Below, in pieces: positions 25,836-35,308 of a stretch of 64,000 nt of DNA. The DNA is from Anaerotignum sp. (GTDB taxonomy: Bacteria > Bacillota > Clostridia > Lachnospirales > Anaerotignaceae). The position numbers and the translations under genes are program-made. The stretch's first letter is position 1; each line of letters starts with the position of its first letter. The notes beneath the pieces are model-generated. The model made no database searches. It had not been told where the DNA came from and saw nothing but the letters and a program-made list of their open reading frames with translations. The stretch spans positions 43,729 to 107,728 of the forward strand of contig NZ_DAOUQB010000003.1 in assembly GCF_030625865.1 (NCBI RefSeq), given 5' to 3'.

Positions 25836-28238
25836 ATGGCACAGGAATTAAAATATTCACAGCTGAAAAACGGCTGTTTCCCTGAAAATTTTTCGTTTCA
25901 AACAACAGGCGAAATTTCGCCTTTGGAAGGAATTATCGGTCAAGAGCGGGCTGTGCGTGCTTTTGATTTTGGTTTGATGGTAAAAATGAAAGGATATAAT
26001 ATTTATATGGCGGGACCTTCGGGAACCGGAAAAACAACTTATGCCAGAACCAGTACGGAAAAATTGGCATCGACAGAGCCTGTTCCCAGAGATTGGTGTT
26101 ATGTATATAACTTTCAAAACCCAAGGAGTCCCTTGGCATTGCGTTTTGAAAAGGGCATGGGTCGACAATTTAAAGAGGATATGTCCGAGCTTGTTCAGCT
26201 TTTAAAAACAGAAATTCAGAAGGTATTTCGTGCTGAGGATTATGAAAAGCAAAAAAACGATTTACTGCGTTCTTTTGATGAAAAACGTAGTGAGTTGATG
26301 GACGAAATGAGCAAAATGGCAGGGGAATATAACTTTCAGGTAAAGACCACCAATTCAGGGATATATTTTATGCCTATTGTAAATGGAAATGCCATTGGTG
26401 AAGAGGAATATGATGCGCTAGATGAGGCCATTAAAAATGAAATTGAGAAAAATTCTCAAGTTGTGCAGGAAAAAGCCGGCACAATTATGCGTGATATCAG
26501 AGAGCTGGATAAAGCTTCAAAAAAAGAGCTGGAGCAGCTTGAATATAAAGTTGGTATGTTTGCCATTGGGCATCATATAAGCGGAATTCAGGAAAAATAT
26601 CAGGATTACAAACGAGTGATTGAGTATATCAACGAAGTACGGGAAGATGTTTTAGAAAACCTTGGTCAGTTTTATGAAGATGAAGACGAAAGCGATGAGG
26701 GGCTGTCCTCATTATTGCCTATGCTGGGGAAGAAACCGGCAGAGGATGTGACGCTTAAATATAAAGTAAACTTAATTGTAGATCATTCTAAGAGCGAAGG
26801 GGCGCCTGTGGTAGTGTCCTTTAATCCTACCTATTCCAATTTAATCGGCGAGGTGGAATATGACAGTGAGTTTGGCAATTTAACTACAGATTTTATGAAG
26901 ATCAAAGGTGGTTTACTGCATAAAGCCATCGGTGGTTATTTTATTGTGCAGGCACAGGATATTCTTTCTATGCCCCAAGCTTGGGAGGCTTTGCGCCGGG
27001 TGATAAAAACCAAGGAAATTAACATGGACAGCAGCAGAGACCAGTTAGGAACCACGGTAGCACCCACGTTAAAGCCTGAGCCTATTCCCGCGGATATTAA
27101 GGTGATTATGATTGGTAGTAATTATTATTATGAACTGTTAAGCGAATACGATGAGGAGTTCGACAAATTCTTTAAAATTAAAGCTGATTTTGATTATGAA
27201 ATGCCTCGTAATAATGAGAATATGTGGAAACTGGCAAGATTTGTAAAAAGATTCGTAGAGCAGGAAAAAACCATTGATTTCGATTCCAGTGCTGTTTGTG
27301 CAATTGTGGAGTATTCATCAAGATTGGTGGAGCGGCAAAATAAGTTATCCACACGCTTTAATCAAATGGCAGAAATTCTTTGTGAGGCCGTAACTTGGGC
27401 AAAACAGGAGGATGCTAAATTGGTCACAGCGACTCACATCCAAAAGACTATTTATGAAAAGGAACAGAGATTGAAGCTTTACGAAGAAAAGCTTGGTGAG
27501 ATGCTGGATGAAAATGTGATTATGATTGATACCCAAGGAAGCCAAGTGGCGCAAATCAATGGTTTGGCAGTATTGGATATGGGCAGTTACGCATTTGGGA
27601 ACCCCAGCCGTATTACTGCTACCACTTATGTAGGAAAGTCGGGGATTATTAATATTGAAAAGGAAGCCCGTTTAAGTGGTCAGACTCATGACAAAGGGGT
27701 TCAGATTATTAACGGATTTTTAGGGCAAACCTATGCGCAAGAATTTCCGTTGTCTCTTTCGTGCAGGATTTGCTTTGAACAAAATTATAATGGGATTGAT
27801 GGAGACAGTGCTTCCAGTACGGAACTTTACTGTATCCTTTCATCCCTTTCGGAGGCTCCTATTCGCCAAGATTTGGCGGTTACAGGCTCTGTAAATCAAA
27901 AGGGTGAGATTCAGGCTATTGGGGGAGTTACCCATAAAATAGAGGGCTTTTATGACCTTTGTAGAAAGCGTGGGCTGACAGGAACCCAAGGGGTTATTAT
28001 TCCTGCGGCTAATATAAAAGATTTGGTTTTAAAAGATGAGGTGGTGGAATCGGTGAAAAACGGAGAATTCCATATTTACCCCATTCGCCACATCGAAGAA
28101 GGAATTGAACTTTTAATGGGGATTCCGGCAGGCAACAAAGATCAAAATGGAGATTATCCTGAAAATAGTATCCATGGTTTGGCCATGAAAAAATTAAGAA
28201 GATTTGACCGTCTGGCAAATAGTAAAGAAAAAGAGTAG
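25836..28238 (+). CDS. Lon-like ATP-dependent protease (YcbZ/LonB-type, AAA_32 domain)
   Basis: An 800-residue protease with an N-terminal AAA domain (Walker A GPSGTGKT at 60-67) interrupted by a long helical insert (about 125-250), and a C-terminal Lon protease domain. The catalytic dyad is visible as Ser658 in 'DGDSASSTE' and Lys701 in 'THKIEGF'. It lacks the Lon N-terminal substrate-binding domain, which is usual for this family (E. coli YcbZ-like). The role in protein quality control is inferred. ATG with AAAGGAGGAG; separated from rimI by 74 bases with an imperfect hairpin. Confidence 0.92.
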   Translation: MAQELKYSQLKNGCFPENFSFQTTGEISPLEGIIGQERAVRAFDFGLMVKMKGYNIYMAGPSGTGKTTYARTSTEKLASTEPVPRDWCYVYNFQNPRSPLALRFEKGMGRQFKEDMSELVQLLKTEIQKVFRAEDYEKQKNDLLRSFDEKRSELMDEMSKMAGEYNFQVKTTNSGIYFMPIVNGNAIGEEEYDALDEAIKNEIEKNSQVVQEKAGTIMRDIRELDKASKKELEQLEYKVGMFAIGHHISGIQEKYQDYKRVIEYINEVREDVLENLGQFYEDEDESDEGLSSLLPMLGKKPAEDVTLKYKVNLIVDHSKSEGAPVVVSFNPTYSNLIGEVEYDSEFGNLTTDFMKIKGGLLHKAIGGYFIVQAQDILSMPQAWEALRRVIKTKEINMDSSRDQLGTTVAPTLKPEPIPADIKVIMIGSNYYYELLSEYDEEFDKFFKIKADFDYEMPRNNENMWKLARFVKRFVEQEKTIDFDSSAVCAIVEYSSRLVERQNKLSTRFNQMAEILCEAVTWAKQEDAKLVTATHIQKTIYEKEQRLKLYEEKLGEMLDENVIMIDTQGSQVAQINGLAVLDMGSYAFGNPSRITATTYVGKSGIINIEKEARLSGQTHDKGVQIINGFLGQTYAQEFPLSLSCRICFEQNYNGIDGDSASSTELYCILSSLSEAPIRQDLAVTGSVNQKGEIQAIGGVTHKIEGFYDLCRKRGLTGTQGVIIPAANIKDLVLKDEVVESVKNGEFHIYPIRHIEEGIELLMGIPAGNKDQNGDYPENSIHGLAMKKLRRFDRLANSKEKE

Positions 28239-28243
28239 ATAAG

Positions 28244-28280
28244 AAACTCCTTCGCATTTTTTAAAAGCGAAGGAGTTTTT
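28244..28280 (+). terminator. Rho-independent terminator after the Lon-like gene
   Basis: AAACTCCTTCGC / GCGAAGGAGTTT, 12 bp, followed by TTTTT. Confidence 0.85.
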
Positions 28281-28415
28281 CAATTTATTAAAAATATATT
28301 TCAATTGGAACATTTCCCTTTCAATTACGACAAAATTTGATATACTGAATATGGATTACTGAGAAAATTTAAGGGCACTTGTCCTTTTTATTCGAATACA
28401 TTTTGGGGGGTTAAT

Positions 28416-30524
28416 ATGAAATCTAGGGGTAGGCGGTTACTGCTTGCGGCAGTTGCCATAGGAATGGCTATGACAAGCGTTGCATACGCAAAAAATGTAA
28501 GTATGAATTTATTCTATGATGGAAAAAACCATGCATATGATGCAGCAGAGGTTAAAATAAATATTGACGGAAGCGAATTGGTACCCGAAGATATGCCTCC
28601 GGTTATTATCGACGGCAGAACCATGCTTCCCATGCGTTTGATTGCCCAGAAATTGGGATGTGAGGTTTTATGGAATGAGCCGACGAAGCAGGCTTTTGTA
28701 ATGAATGATGATTATACGGTGGCATTTACATTGGGAAGCAAAAAGGGTATTAAAAATGGAGAAGAATTTGCTATGGACGTACCGGCCATGATAATCAATG
28801 ATCGAACGATGCTTCCGGTACGGGCGTTGGCTAAGGCTTTGAATTTAAATATTACTTGGGATGATACTGCCAGAACGGTGAATATCGGTGAAGGTGGAAC
28901 TACAACGCCAACAACGCCAACAACGCCAACAACGCCAACAACGCCAACAACGCCAACAACGCCAACAACACCTACAACACCTACGGTGCCTACAACTCCA
29001 ACCACGCAAGCTGTGAAGGTTTTCCGTGTTGCAGTACCATCCAGCGCTACAGATACACAGGCGTTCTCCATTGAGGCGGACAGTGCAATCTATAGCTATG
29101 ATGAGGTTTATGTGGATGATTCCAAGATAGTCATCGATATTCAAAACGCCACCTGTGGTTTAGGGGATAAAATTACTACAACAAACAGCAGTATTGTAAC
29201 GGCAATCCGTTCTGCCCAGCATAACGAAAACGGTATACCTATTACCCGTGTTGTGCTTGATTTAGCCGGCAAAAAGGATTACACCATAACACAAAGTTCT
29301 GATAAGAAAAAGATTCTTGTTAGTTTTCAGCGTACGGTAGTGGATGAGATTTCCCTTACCAATCGAAACAGTGTGGATAAATTGGTAGTGGGAGCTGATG
29401 GAACACTAGGTGCCAATGTATTTACATTATCAAATCCCCAAAGAATTGTGATAGATATTCCAAATGTTGAAACAAAAGTACAAAATGAGTTGAGTACAAA
29501 AGACCTTTCCTATGTTACGGCGGCCAGAACAGGGATGTTTGATGCCGATACGTTCCGCATTGTCCTTGAGGTGGGGCAGTTGACAGATTTTGAATGGGAG
29601 GAAGAAGATGGCGAATTTACCCTGGAAGTAAGGAAATCTACCCTTGAAAATCTTTCTTATGATATTGATTCCAACGTTTTAACCTTAGATGATATGAAAT
29701 CTCTGGACGTTGATGATATTAAAAAAAATGACAGACATACGGAAGGGTACTATGAACTTACTTTGCCTGGAGATTATGAAAGTGCCTATGGATATGGTAC
29801 GTTAAAGATTGGGAATGATGTCATAGATAACATTTCAATTTCTACATCAAATAATAAAACAGTCATTCGATTTACTCAAAATCGCTATAGTGAATATGTG
29901 GTGGAGGAAACGAGGGATGGCTATGAAATTCATGTGAAGAATCCAAAAGATGTTTATGATAAGGTTTTACTTTTGGATGCAGGTCATGGCGGAAATGACC
30001 CCGGTACCAACGGAAATGGGTTGGTTGAGAAAAATATGAATCTTATAATGGCATTGAAGGTTCAAAAATATTTGGAGGATTCTGATATAAAAGTATATAT
30101 GACCAGAGACAGTGATACTAGGCCTGATAATAATCTCAGAGCAAAAACGGCAAATGAAATTGCGGATTTAATGGTTTCCATTCATTTCAATGCAGCAACA
30201 AACAATACCACTGCCAATGGGACAGAGACGTTGTACCAAGTACATAGCAATGATAACAGCAATATGCTGACCAGCCGCAAAGCAGCGGAAATTCTGCAAA
30301 GCAGCCTGATTGAGTCGTTACAGACAACGAACCGTGGCGTGAAGCAAAGAACGGATTTATTAATTTTGAACGCAACGACGGTACCTACGATTTTAGTTGA
30401 AACGTGTTTCCTTTCTAACCCGGGAGATGCCTTGAAAATTTCTTCAACGGAAAATCAGGATGCTGTAGCAGAAGCTATGGCGGATGCAATTATTGAGATG
30501 ATGGACGAATATCGTATACGATAG
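28416..30524 (+). CDS. Secreted N-acetylmuramoyl-L-alanine amidase with copper-amine-oxidase-like N-domain
   Basis: A 702-residue exported cell-wall hydrolase. It has a signal peptide (1-25, cleavage near AYA), a copper-amine-oxidase-N-like domain (about 35-160, with two 'GRTMLPMR / DRTMLPVR' units), a Thr-Pro-Thr linker (about 163-200), two AMIN-like beta domains (about 200-330 and 335-510), and an Amidase_3 catalytic domain (about 520-700). Zinc ligands appear in 'DAGHGGNDPG', 'SIHFNA' and 'VETCFLSN'. It cleaves the bond between MurNAc and L-Ala. The copper name is historical; the domain probably binds cell wall. ATG after GGGGGG. Confidence 0.93.
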   Translation: MKSRGRRLLLAAVAIGMAMTSVAYAKNVSMNLFYDGKNHAYDAAEVKINIDGSELVPEDMPPVIIDGRTMLPMRLIAQKLGCEVLWNEPTKQAFVMNDDYTVAFTLGSKKGIKNGEEFAMDVPAMIINDRTMLPVRALAKALNLNITWDDTARTVNIGEGGTTTPTTPTTPTTPTTPTTPTTPTTPTTPTVPTTPTTQAVKVFRVAVPSSATDTQAFSIEADSAIYSYDEVYVDDSKIVIDIQNATCGLGDKITTTNSSIVTAIRSAQHNENGIPITRVVLDLAGKKDYTITQSSDKKKILVSFQRTVVDEISLTNRNSVDKLVVGADGTLGANVFTLSNPQRIVIDIPNVETKVQNELSTKDLSYVTAARTGMFDADTFRIVLEVGQLTDFEWEEEDGEFTLEVRKSTLENLSYDIDSNVLTLDDMKSLDVDDIKKNDRHTEGYYELTLPGDYESAYGYGTLKIGNDVIDNISISTSNNKTVIRFTQNRYSEYVVEETRDGYEIHVKNPKDVYDKVLLLDAGHGGNDPGTNGNGLVEKNMNLIMALKVQKYLEDSDIKVYMTRDSDTRPDNNLRAKTANEIADLMVSIHFNAATNNTTANGTETLYQVHSNDNSNMLTSRKAAEILQSSLIESLQTTNRGVKQRTDLLILNATTVPTILVETCFLSNPGDALKISSTENQDAVAEAMADAIIEMMDEYRIR
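28903..28986 (+). repeat. 9-bp in-frame tandem repeat encoding the Thr-Thr-Pro linker
   Basis: About seven near-identical 9-base units (ACAACGCCA) followed by diverged units. The unit length is a multiple of three, so slippage would change linker length without a frameshift. Confidence 0.85.
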
Positions 30525-30528
30525 ATTC

Positions 30529-30573
30529 TAAAAAAAGGCATTACAAAGTGTTTACTTTGTCGTGCCTTTTTTG
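30529..30573. terminator. Terminator after the amidase gene
   Basis: AAAAAAGGCAT-ACAAAG / CTTTGT-GTGCCTTTTTT, nearly perfect 17-bp stem with A and T runs on each side, usable in both directions. Confidence 0.8.
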
Positions 30574-30673
30574 CTGTTTAAGAATTGAGGATGCGTATGA
30601 GTTAAAAAGGATTAAAATATTGAGAAGAGAACTTGTTTTTATGAGAAAATGTTATTCAATTTTAATTCATATG

Positions 30674-31126
30674 TCATGGGTGTATTTTTTTGTGTGAAGA
30701 TTCTTTGCTTTTTAAAAAATATATAAAGTTTATCAAAGGTTTGTTTGATATGCTTTGATGCACCAGACGGCATAGAAATCCTATAGGGACACAAAGCATT
30801 AGCCAGATAAGGCTAAACGATAAGGAAACCTGTCCGAATAAATTGAATGGCAAGCTTGAATAATCCCATACGTTCCAGTTTAGCCATTTATTTACAATGA
30901 TACCTACAACAAATTCTATGGCGGTAACAATCAGTCCCCCTGCAATGCATCGAGCCCAAAAAGGCAAAGGAATACAAGCGGTAAATAAAGTGAACAGGCA
31001 TAATAACGCAGCGCCACCTGTTAAAAACATGGTCCAATGGGAGTAGCCACGGTAAATTATTTCAAGGCCAAAATAGGCAAGCCCGCCAATCAAAAAAATC
31101 GCAATTTTGCGAAGAAATGCATCCAT
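30674..31126 (-). CDS. Multi-pass membrane protein, 'putative ABC transporter permease' (CmpB-like) family
   Basis: A 150-residue protein with four predicted membrane helices. The segments 'RGYSHWTMFLTGG', 'EFVVGIIVNKWLNWNVWDYS' and 'LPFNLFGQVSLSFSLIW' are typical of PF06541, which databases name putative ABC transporter permease although no ATPase partner is near. The function is unknown. Start: ATG at 31126 with AAAGGAGGA; a longer frame starting at 31147 has no site. Confidence 0.8.
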   Translation of the reverse strand: MDAFLRKIAIFLIGGLAYFGLEIIYRGYSHWTMFLTGGAALLCLFTLFTACIPLPFWARCIAGGLIVTAIEFVVGIIVNKWLNWNVWDYSSLPFNLFGQVSLSFSLIWLMLCVPIGFLCRLVHQSISNKPLINFIYFLKSKESSHKKIHP

Positions 31127-31341
31127 GGAAATCCTCCTTTCAATCATAAATTAGTATTATATTTTTTAAAAAAATTATTTGGTTTTATATTTGGTAATTT
31201 TTGATTTATCGAAAATGGTATAAATATAAAATGGTGAGATATGAGATGTGTTTCTACGAAAGGTTGAAAATACCCTGTTCAAAAAGTAGAAGAGGGGATA
31301 TAATAAAAAATACAATGCAAACAAGGAGGAAAAAGGAAAAA

Positions 31342-32073
31342 ATGACGAGATTTGACGGTAGGGAAAAAGACGAATTAAGACCAATTAAAATAACGAAAGA
31401 TTATACACGTTATGCAGAAGGGTCTGTTTTCATAGAATGGGGAAATACAAAGGTTCTTTGTAATGCGACGGTAGAGGAAAGCGTTCCTTCTTTCAAAAAA
31501 GGCAGCGGTGAGGGCTGGGTTACGGCAGAGTATGCTATGCTTCCCCGTGCTACGCAAACAAGGAACCGACGTGATATTAATAAATTAAAGCTGAATCCCA
31601 GAGCTACGGAAATTCAACGGTTAATTGGCAGAGCACTGAGAGGTGCTGTTGACATGCGTGAGTTGGGGGAAAGAAGTATTACAGTAGACTGTGATGTAAT
31701 TCAGGCAGACGGGGGAACGAGAACGGCATCCATCACAGGTGGATTTATTGCGTTGGCATTGGCTTGCCAAAGGCTGATGGAACAGGGAATTTTAGAAAAA
31801 ATGCCCATGCACCATTATATTACGGCGGTAAGCGTTGGTATTGTGGATGGAAATGGTCTTTTAGATCTTTGCTATGAAGAGGATTCTGCCGCTGAGGTGG
31901 ATATGAACATCATAATGAGTGATGGAGCCGGATTTATTGAGCTCCAGGGAACAGGGGAACATGGAACATTTTCTCAAGAACAACTGGAGGAAATGCTCCA
32001 ACTTGGTAAAAAAGGTATAATGGATTTAATGGAGATACAGAAAACAGCTTTGGATGGCTTAGAATTGAAGTAA
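31342..32073 (+). CDS. rph: Ribonuclease PH
   Basis: A 243-residue phosphorolytic 3'-5' exoribonuclease that trims the 3' ends of tRNA precursors. The family sequence is continuous: '[15 protein letters not shown]', '[14 protein letters not shown]', '[16 protein letters not shown]' and '[18 protein letters not shown]'. Start: ATG at 31342 with AAGGAGGAAAAAGG; the open frame upstream has no site. It leads the rph-rdgB-yfcE operon, a common order in Firmicutes. Confidence 0.96.
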   Translation: MTRFDGREKDELRPIKITKDYTRYAEGSVFIEWGNTKVLCNATVEESVPSFKKGSGEGWVTAEYAMLPRATQTRNRRDINKLKLNPRATEIQRLIGRALRGAVDMRELGERSITVDCDVIQADGGTRTASITGGFIALALACQRLMEQGILEKMPMHHYITAVSVGIVDGNGLLDLCYEEDSAAEVDMNIIMSDGAGFIELQGTGEHGTFSQEQLEEMLQLGKKGIMDLMEIQKTALDGLELK

Positions 32074-32091
32074 GATTGGGGAGAAATTGGA

Positions 32092-32691
32092 ATGGAAACA
32101 ATTATATTTGCAACAAAGAACAAGGGGAAAATTAAAGAAATTAACGCGATTTTGGCGGATATGGATGTGAAGGTTGTGTCTATGGAGGACGCAGGCATTA
32201 CCCTTGATGTGGTAGAGGATGGTAACACTTTTGAAGAAAATGCCATGAAAAAAGCTGTTCAAATTATGGAGATAAGCCAAAAAATAACCTTATCCGACGA
32301 TTCCGGATTGGAGATCGATTATATGGACAAGGCCCCCGGGATATATTCTGCCAGATTTATGGGAGAGGATACCCCTTATCCCCTGAGATTTCAGGCGATT
32401 TTTGAAAAACTGGGTGATGTTGCCCAAGAAAAAAGAACAGCTAGATTTGTTAGCTGTATTGCAGCAGCTTTTCCCGATGGAAGAAGATTGGTTAGTTATG
32501 ATACTGTAGAGGGCATGATCGGTTGGGAAGTAAAAGGAGAAAACGGCTTTGGCTATGATCCTATTTTCTTTGTTCCGGAAAAGGGTAAATATATGGCGGA
32601 ACTTTCGCCGGAGGAGAAAAATGCCATCAGCCATAGAGGAAAGGCATTACGGAAAATGAAGGCAATGCTGAAAAAGGAATTAGATAAATGA
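32092..32691 (+). CDS. rdgB: XTP/dITP diphosphatase (non-canonical purine NTP pyrophosphatase)
   Basis: A 199-residue Ham1/RdgB-family enzyme that removes ITP, dITP and XTP from the nucleotide pool. Motifs: 'FATKNKGKIKEI' (substrate loop), 'LSDDSGLEIDYMDKAPGIYSARF', 'GFGYDPIFFVPE' and 'AELSPEEKNAISHRG'. The ATG is 19 bases after rph with GGGGAGAAA upstream. It overlaps the next gene by four bases. Confidence 0.96.
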   Translation: METIIFATKNKGKIKEINAILADMDVKVVSMEDAGITLDVVEDGNTFEENAMKKAVQIMEISQKITLSDDSGLEIDYMDKAPGIYSARFMGEDTPYPLRFQAIFEKLGDVAQEKRTARFVSCIAAAFPDGRRLVSYDTVEGMIGWEVKGENGFGYDPIFFVPEKGKYMAELSPEEKNAISHRGKALRKMKAMLKKELDK

Positions 32692-33212
32692 AAATTTTAG
32701 TATTAAGCGATAGTCATGGACGGATTGATACTGCAAAGACGGTTTTAGAAAGACTGGAACAGCAAGTTGATATGGTATTTCACTTAGGAGATTATGATGA
32801 AGATGCGAAATGTCTTCAGTCATTATTTCCTAACCTACCGTTCCATTATGTGAAAGGAAACAATGATTTTGGAGGGGACACGCCTTCCCATAAAATGGTT
32901 GTTGCACAAGGAAAGCGTTTTTTATTGACCCATGGACATAAGCAACGGGTTCACTATAACCTGAATACGATAGCCTATTGGGGAGAGGAGCAAGGGGCAG
33001 ATGCAGTCCTTTTTGGACATACCCATGTAGCCTTAAATGATGCCTCTGGTCGGATTTATTTATTTAATCCGGGAAGCATTACCTTGCCAAGAGATGGATT
33101 TATCCCTACCTTTGGTATTATGACTGTTGAAAATGGAAAAATAGAAGGGGCTATCATGGAATACACGGATAGAGGGGAAATAAGACGCAGAAAAACATTT
33201 TTAAACAATTAG
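32688..33212 (+). CDS. Metallophosphoesterase, YfcE/MJ0936 family
   Basis: A 174-residue calcineurin-like phosphodiesterase. All metal motifs are present: DSHG, GDYDED, GNND, THGH and GHTH. These small enzymes hydrolyse phosphodiesters in vitro; the natural substrate is unknown. It is coupled to rdgB by an ATGA overlap and often follows rph-rdgB in Clostridia. Confidence 0.92.
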   Translation: MKILVLSDSHGRIDTAKTVLERLEQQVDMVFHLGDYDEDAKCLQSLFPNLPFHYVKGNNDFGGDTPSHKMVVAQGKRFLLTHGHKQRVHYNLNTIAYWGEEQGADAVLFGHTHVALNDASGRIYLFNPGSITLPRDGFIPTFGIMTVENGKIEGAIMEYTDRGEIRRRKTFLNN

Positions 33213-33394
33213 AGATTTATGCTTGAAAGTTAGTTTTTGTTTAAAAAATGTTATTTTACCGAAAAAGGGGTTTGCTGTATCTGAGGTATGTTAGATAGGG
33301 CATGATATTTGACTGAAGATGCAGTGTTTTCCCCGGTTTTATACAGACAAGCGCGGAAAAATAAAATGAATTTGTAATTTTTTTAAAAAAAGTG

Positions 33395-33423
33395 TTGACG
33401 TAATGGAAAAGTTGTGGCATAAT
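33395..33423 (+). promoter_or_regulatory. Promoter of the tRNA cluster
   Basis: TTGACG, 17-base spacer and CATAAT, located 20 bases upstream of the first tRNA-Arg. Confidence 0.75.
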
Positions 33424-33442
33424 AATTTTTGCGTAATCGCTT

Positions 33443-33516
<74 letters not shown>

Positions 33517-33522
33517 GATTCT

Positions 33523-33593
33523 GCGGGTGTAGTTCAATGGTAGAACGTCAGCCTTCCAAGCTGAACACGTGAGTTCGATTCTCATCACCCGCT
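33523..33593 (+). tRNA. tRNA-Gly (anticodon TCC)
   Basis: A 71-nt cloverleaf: acceptor GCGGGTG / CACCCGC, D arm GTTC / GAAC, anticodon stem TCAGC / GCTGA with loop CTTCCAA, T arm GTGAG TTCGATT CTCAT. A run of T follows directly. Confidence 0.95.
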
Positions 33594-33604
33594 TTTTTTT
33601 GTGC

Positions 33605-33678
33605 GAATCAGTAGCTCAGCTGGAGAGAGCAACGGCCTTCTAAGCCGTGGGTCGGGGGTTCGAATCCCTCCTGGTTCA
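33605..33678 (+). tRNA. tRNA-Arg (anticodon TCT), second copy
   Basis: Nearly identical to the copy at 33443; the differences are in the D loop (AGCTGGAGA instead of AGTTGGATA). All stems pair. Confidence 0.93.
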
Positions 33679-33769
33679 GCGATCGGCTCGTGGGTGAGCC
33701 TTTTTTAATAAGGAAAGTAAATTATCCCTTGACAATGGTTTGGGGGCAGTTTAAAATAAATTCTATCAT

Positions 33770-33851
33770 GCGGATGTGGCGAAATTGGCAGACGCGCTGG
33801 ATTTAGGTTCCAGTGGGGTACCCCGTGCAGGTTCAAGTCCTGTCATCCGCA
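33770..33851 (+). tRNA. tRNA-Leu (anticodon TAG)
   Basis: An 82-nt class II cloverleaf: acceptor GCGGATG / CATCCGC, anticodon stem CTGGA / TCCAG with loop TTTAGGT, long variable arm (GTGGGGTACCCCGT), T arm GCAGG TTCAAGT CCTGT, discriminator A. Its 3' half is duplicated in degenerate form at 41137-41176, so it is the likely attachment site of the accessory region. Confidence 0.95.
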
Positions 33852-33910
33852 GCAGAAGATTAGGTCAAAATAGATACAGGTCTGAAAAAGCCAGTGTTTA
33901 TGCGGCCTGA

Positions 33911-33950
33911 CGAGGGTTTTGAATGAAAAATTCAAGACCCTCGTTTTTCA
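33911..33950 (+). terminator. Hairpin with T run at the left end of the island
   Basis: GAGGGT-TTGAAT / ATTCAAGACCCTC followed by GTTTTTC. It probably terminates the tRNA transcript. The same hairpin is kept in repeat copy B (about 41233-41273). Confidence 0.7.
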
Positions 33951-33956
33951 TAGATG

Positions 33957-33992
33957 CACCCTGCTTTTTAACAAGAAAGCAGGGTGTTTCTT
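33957..33992 (+). terminator. Second hairpin with T run
   Basis: CACCCTGCTTT / AGAAAGCAGGGTG followed by TTTCTTGTTTTT. A shortened copy of this hairpin is found at 38181-38212 in repeat copy C. Confidence 0.6.
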
Positions 33993-34060
33993 GTTTTTGA
34001 CCGGAATCAGTCCGGCAGACAATTAAATAAAGCCAATACCCTACAGGGCCATTTTGAGGC

Positions 34061-34102
34061 GGCTGTGTTCTTCGTAACTGAAAAACACAGCCGTTTTTTT
34101 AT
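34061..34102 (+). terminator. Third hairpin with T run
   Basis: CGGCTGTGTT / AACACAGCCG followed by seven T. Also conserved in repeat copy B (about 41338-41378). Confidence 0.65.
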
Positions 34103-34135
34103 TGCCCGAAATTAAAAAGAAAGGATGGATGCACC

Positions 34136-34651
34136 ATGAAAAATGAACTGCAGACCCTACGGTTATTCAGCCCCCTCTTCCCTCATATCTACCGAAAAAA
34201 CGAATGGGGCGATCTTGACGATTATCGGGAGGATTTATCCGCCGGTGAGATTTTAGAATATGAGGAGAAAATCCTTGCCCTCATTCAGAAAGAAAAGCTC
34301 CCCAGCGAGGGCGAACGTGGCCTCGCCGTTTACCTCGATGACGATCTCAGCCAAAAGGTGTACAGCATTAACCCGACCGTTGAAGAATGGAACGGTGAGC
34401 TGTGGGGCGTGACCGATGTGCAAACCTGCGGGACTATTTCTCCCTCTGAGCTTGCGGAACTTACCGAATGGCTCTCCGGGCAGTTTTTTGATGGCTGGGG
34501 CGAGGGGCTGGAGCAAAGAGAAATCAAGGTGGATGACGGTGAGCTGTATGTCAGCTTTTGGGATAGCAGCGACCGCTTTTTCATCAAGCCGGAGGATGAG
34601 CTGAAAAGCAGCCAGTCCTTCGGCTTCGGCATAACGATGGGAGGAATATAA
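34136..34651 (+). CDS. Hypothetical mobile-element protein, 171 residues
   Basis: A soluble acidic protein with AAAGGATGG upstream of the ATG. The N-terminus 'LQTLRLFSPLFPHIYRKNEWGDL' is repeated as a fragment at 41405, so it belongs to the duplicated element. Codon use and GC content are higher than in the chromosomal genes. I do not recognise the family with certainty; similar proteins occur in integrative elements next to YubB-like proteins. It ends two bases before the next ATG. Confidence 0.6.
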   Translation: MKNELQTLRLFSPLFPHIYRKNEWGDLDDYREDLSAGEILEYEEKILALIQKEKLPSEGERGLAVYLDDDLSQKVYSINPTVEEWNGELWGVTDVQTCGTISPSELAELTEWLSGQFFDGWGEGLEQREIKVDDGELYVSFWDSSDRFFIKPEDELKSSQSFGFGITMGGI

Positions 34652-34653
34652 TA

Positions 34654-35244
34654 ATGCCAAATCATATAACCAATATTTTAAGGGTATCCGGCGATCCGGA
34701 ACAGGTCAGGGCTATGTTTGAGGCCATCAAAAATGATGAAATCGGTCTTGGAAGCATCGACTTCAACAAGGTTATTCCGATGCCTGCACATATCTTTCGT
34801 GGAAATCTCGGTATGGCTGAACGTGAGAAATATGGTAAAGACAACTGGTACGACTGGTCGATTTCTAATTGGGGAACCAAGTGGAACAGCTACGGCTACG
34901 ATGGCGCATATACCCCGCAGGATTTTGGTGGTGAGCATATCGAGTTCCAGACCGCATGGAGCCGTGCCGATCCGGTGATCCGCACACTTGCCGAGCAGGA
35001 CCCTGATCTCTCCTTTGAATACCTGTGGGCAGACGAGGACTTTGGATACAACACCGGAAAAAAGGAATATGAAAACGGCGAGGAAATGTTCTGCGATATC
35101 CCTCCGGGAGGCTCCAAGGAAGCGCTGGAGCTTGCGGCCGAGGTTCACGATGTGGATCTGACCGATGAGGGCTATCTGTACAATGAAAAAACCGGCGAAT
35201 ACGAATATCATAATCCAGATGAGTCGATGTCACTGAAAATGTAG
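34654..35244 (+). CDS. YubB / Api92-like ferredoxin-fold protein of mobile elements
   Basis: A 196-residue protein with the N-terminal signature 'MPNHITNILRVSGDPEQVRAMFEAI' and 'WYDWSISNWGTKWNSYGYD', which match the DUF1281/Api92-like ferredoxin-fold family found on plasmids, phages and conjugative elements. The role is unknown. It starts with GGGAGGAATATA and follows the 171-residue gene by two bases, in the same GC-rich block. Confidence 0.8.
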   Translation: MPNHITNILRVSGDPEQVRAMFEAIKNDEIGLGSIDFNKVIPMPAHIFRGNLGMAEREKYGKDNWYDWSISNWGTKWNSYGYDGAYTPQDFGGEHIEFQTAWSRADPVIRTLAEQDPDLSFEYLWADEDFGYNTGKKEYENGEEMFCDIPPGGSKEALELAAEVHDVDLTDEGYLYNEKTGEYEYHNPDESMSLKM

Positions 35245-35308
35245 TGATTATCGGCTCTTTTTTCTTTTCAGAGGGAGGTAATGGAATATCAATAGCTTTA
35301 TCAGCTGG

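Larger units (their letters stand above)
33830..34200 (+). repeat. Direct repeat copy A (tRNA-Leu 3' end to start of the 171-residue gene)
   Basis: Runs from the T arm of tRNA-Leu through three hairpins with T runs (33911-33950, 33957-33990, 34061-34102) into the first 20 codons of the gene at 34136. Copy B at 41152-41490 matches along almost all of it, though diverged; the first 46 bases differ at only five positions. Confidence 0.85.

Noticed and set aside
28903..28986. Short tandem repeats that could suggest a CRISPR array
   Set aside because: The unit is 9 bases, without spacers, and lies in frame inside the amidase gene as a Thr/Pro linker.
33860..34110. A riboswitch upstream of the gene at 34136, because of three hairpins
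   Set aside because: Each hairpin is an ordinary terminator-like stem; they are part of the repeated element end, and no known aptamer core could be recognised.
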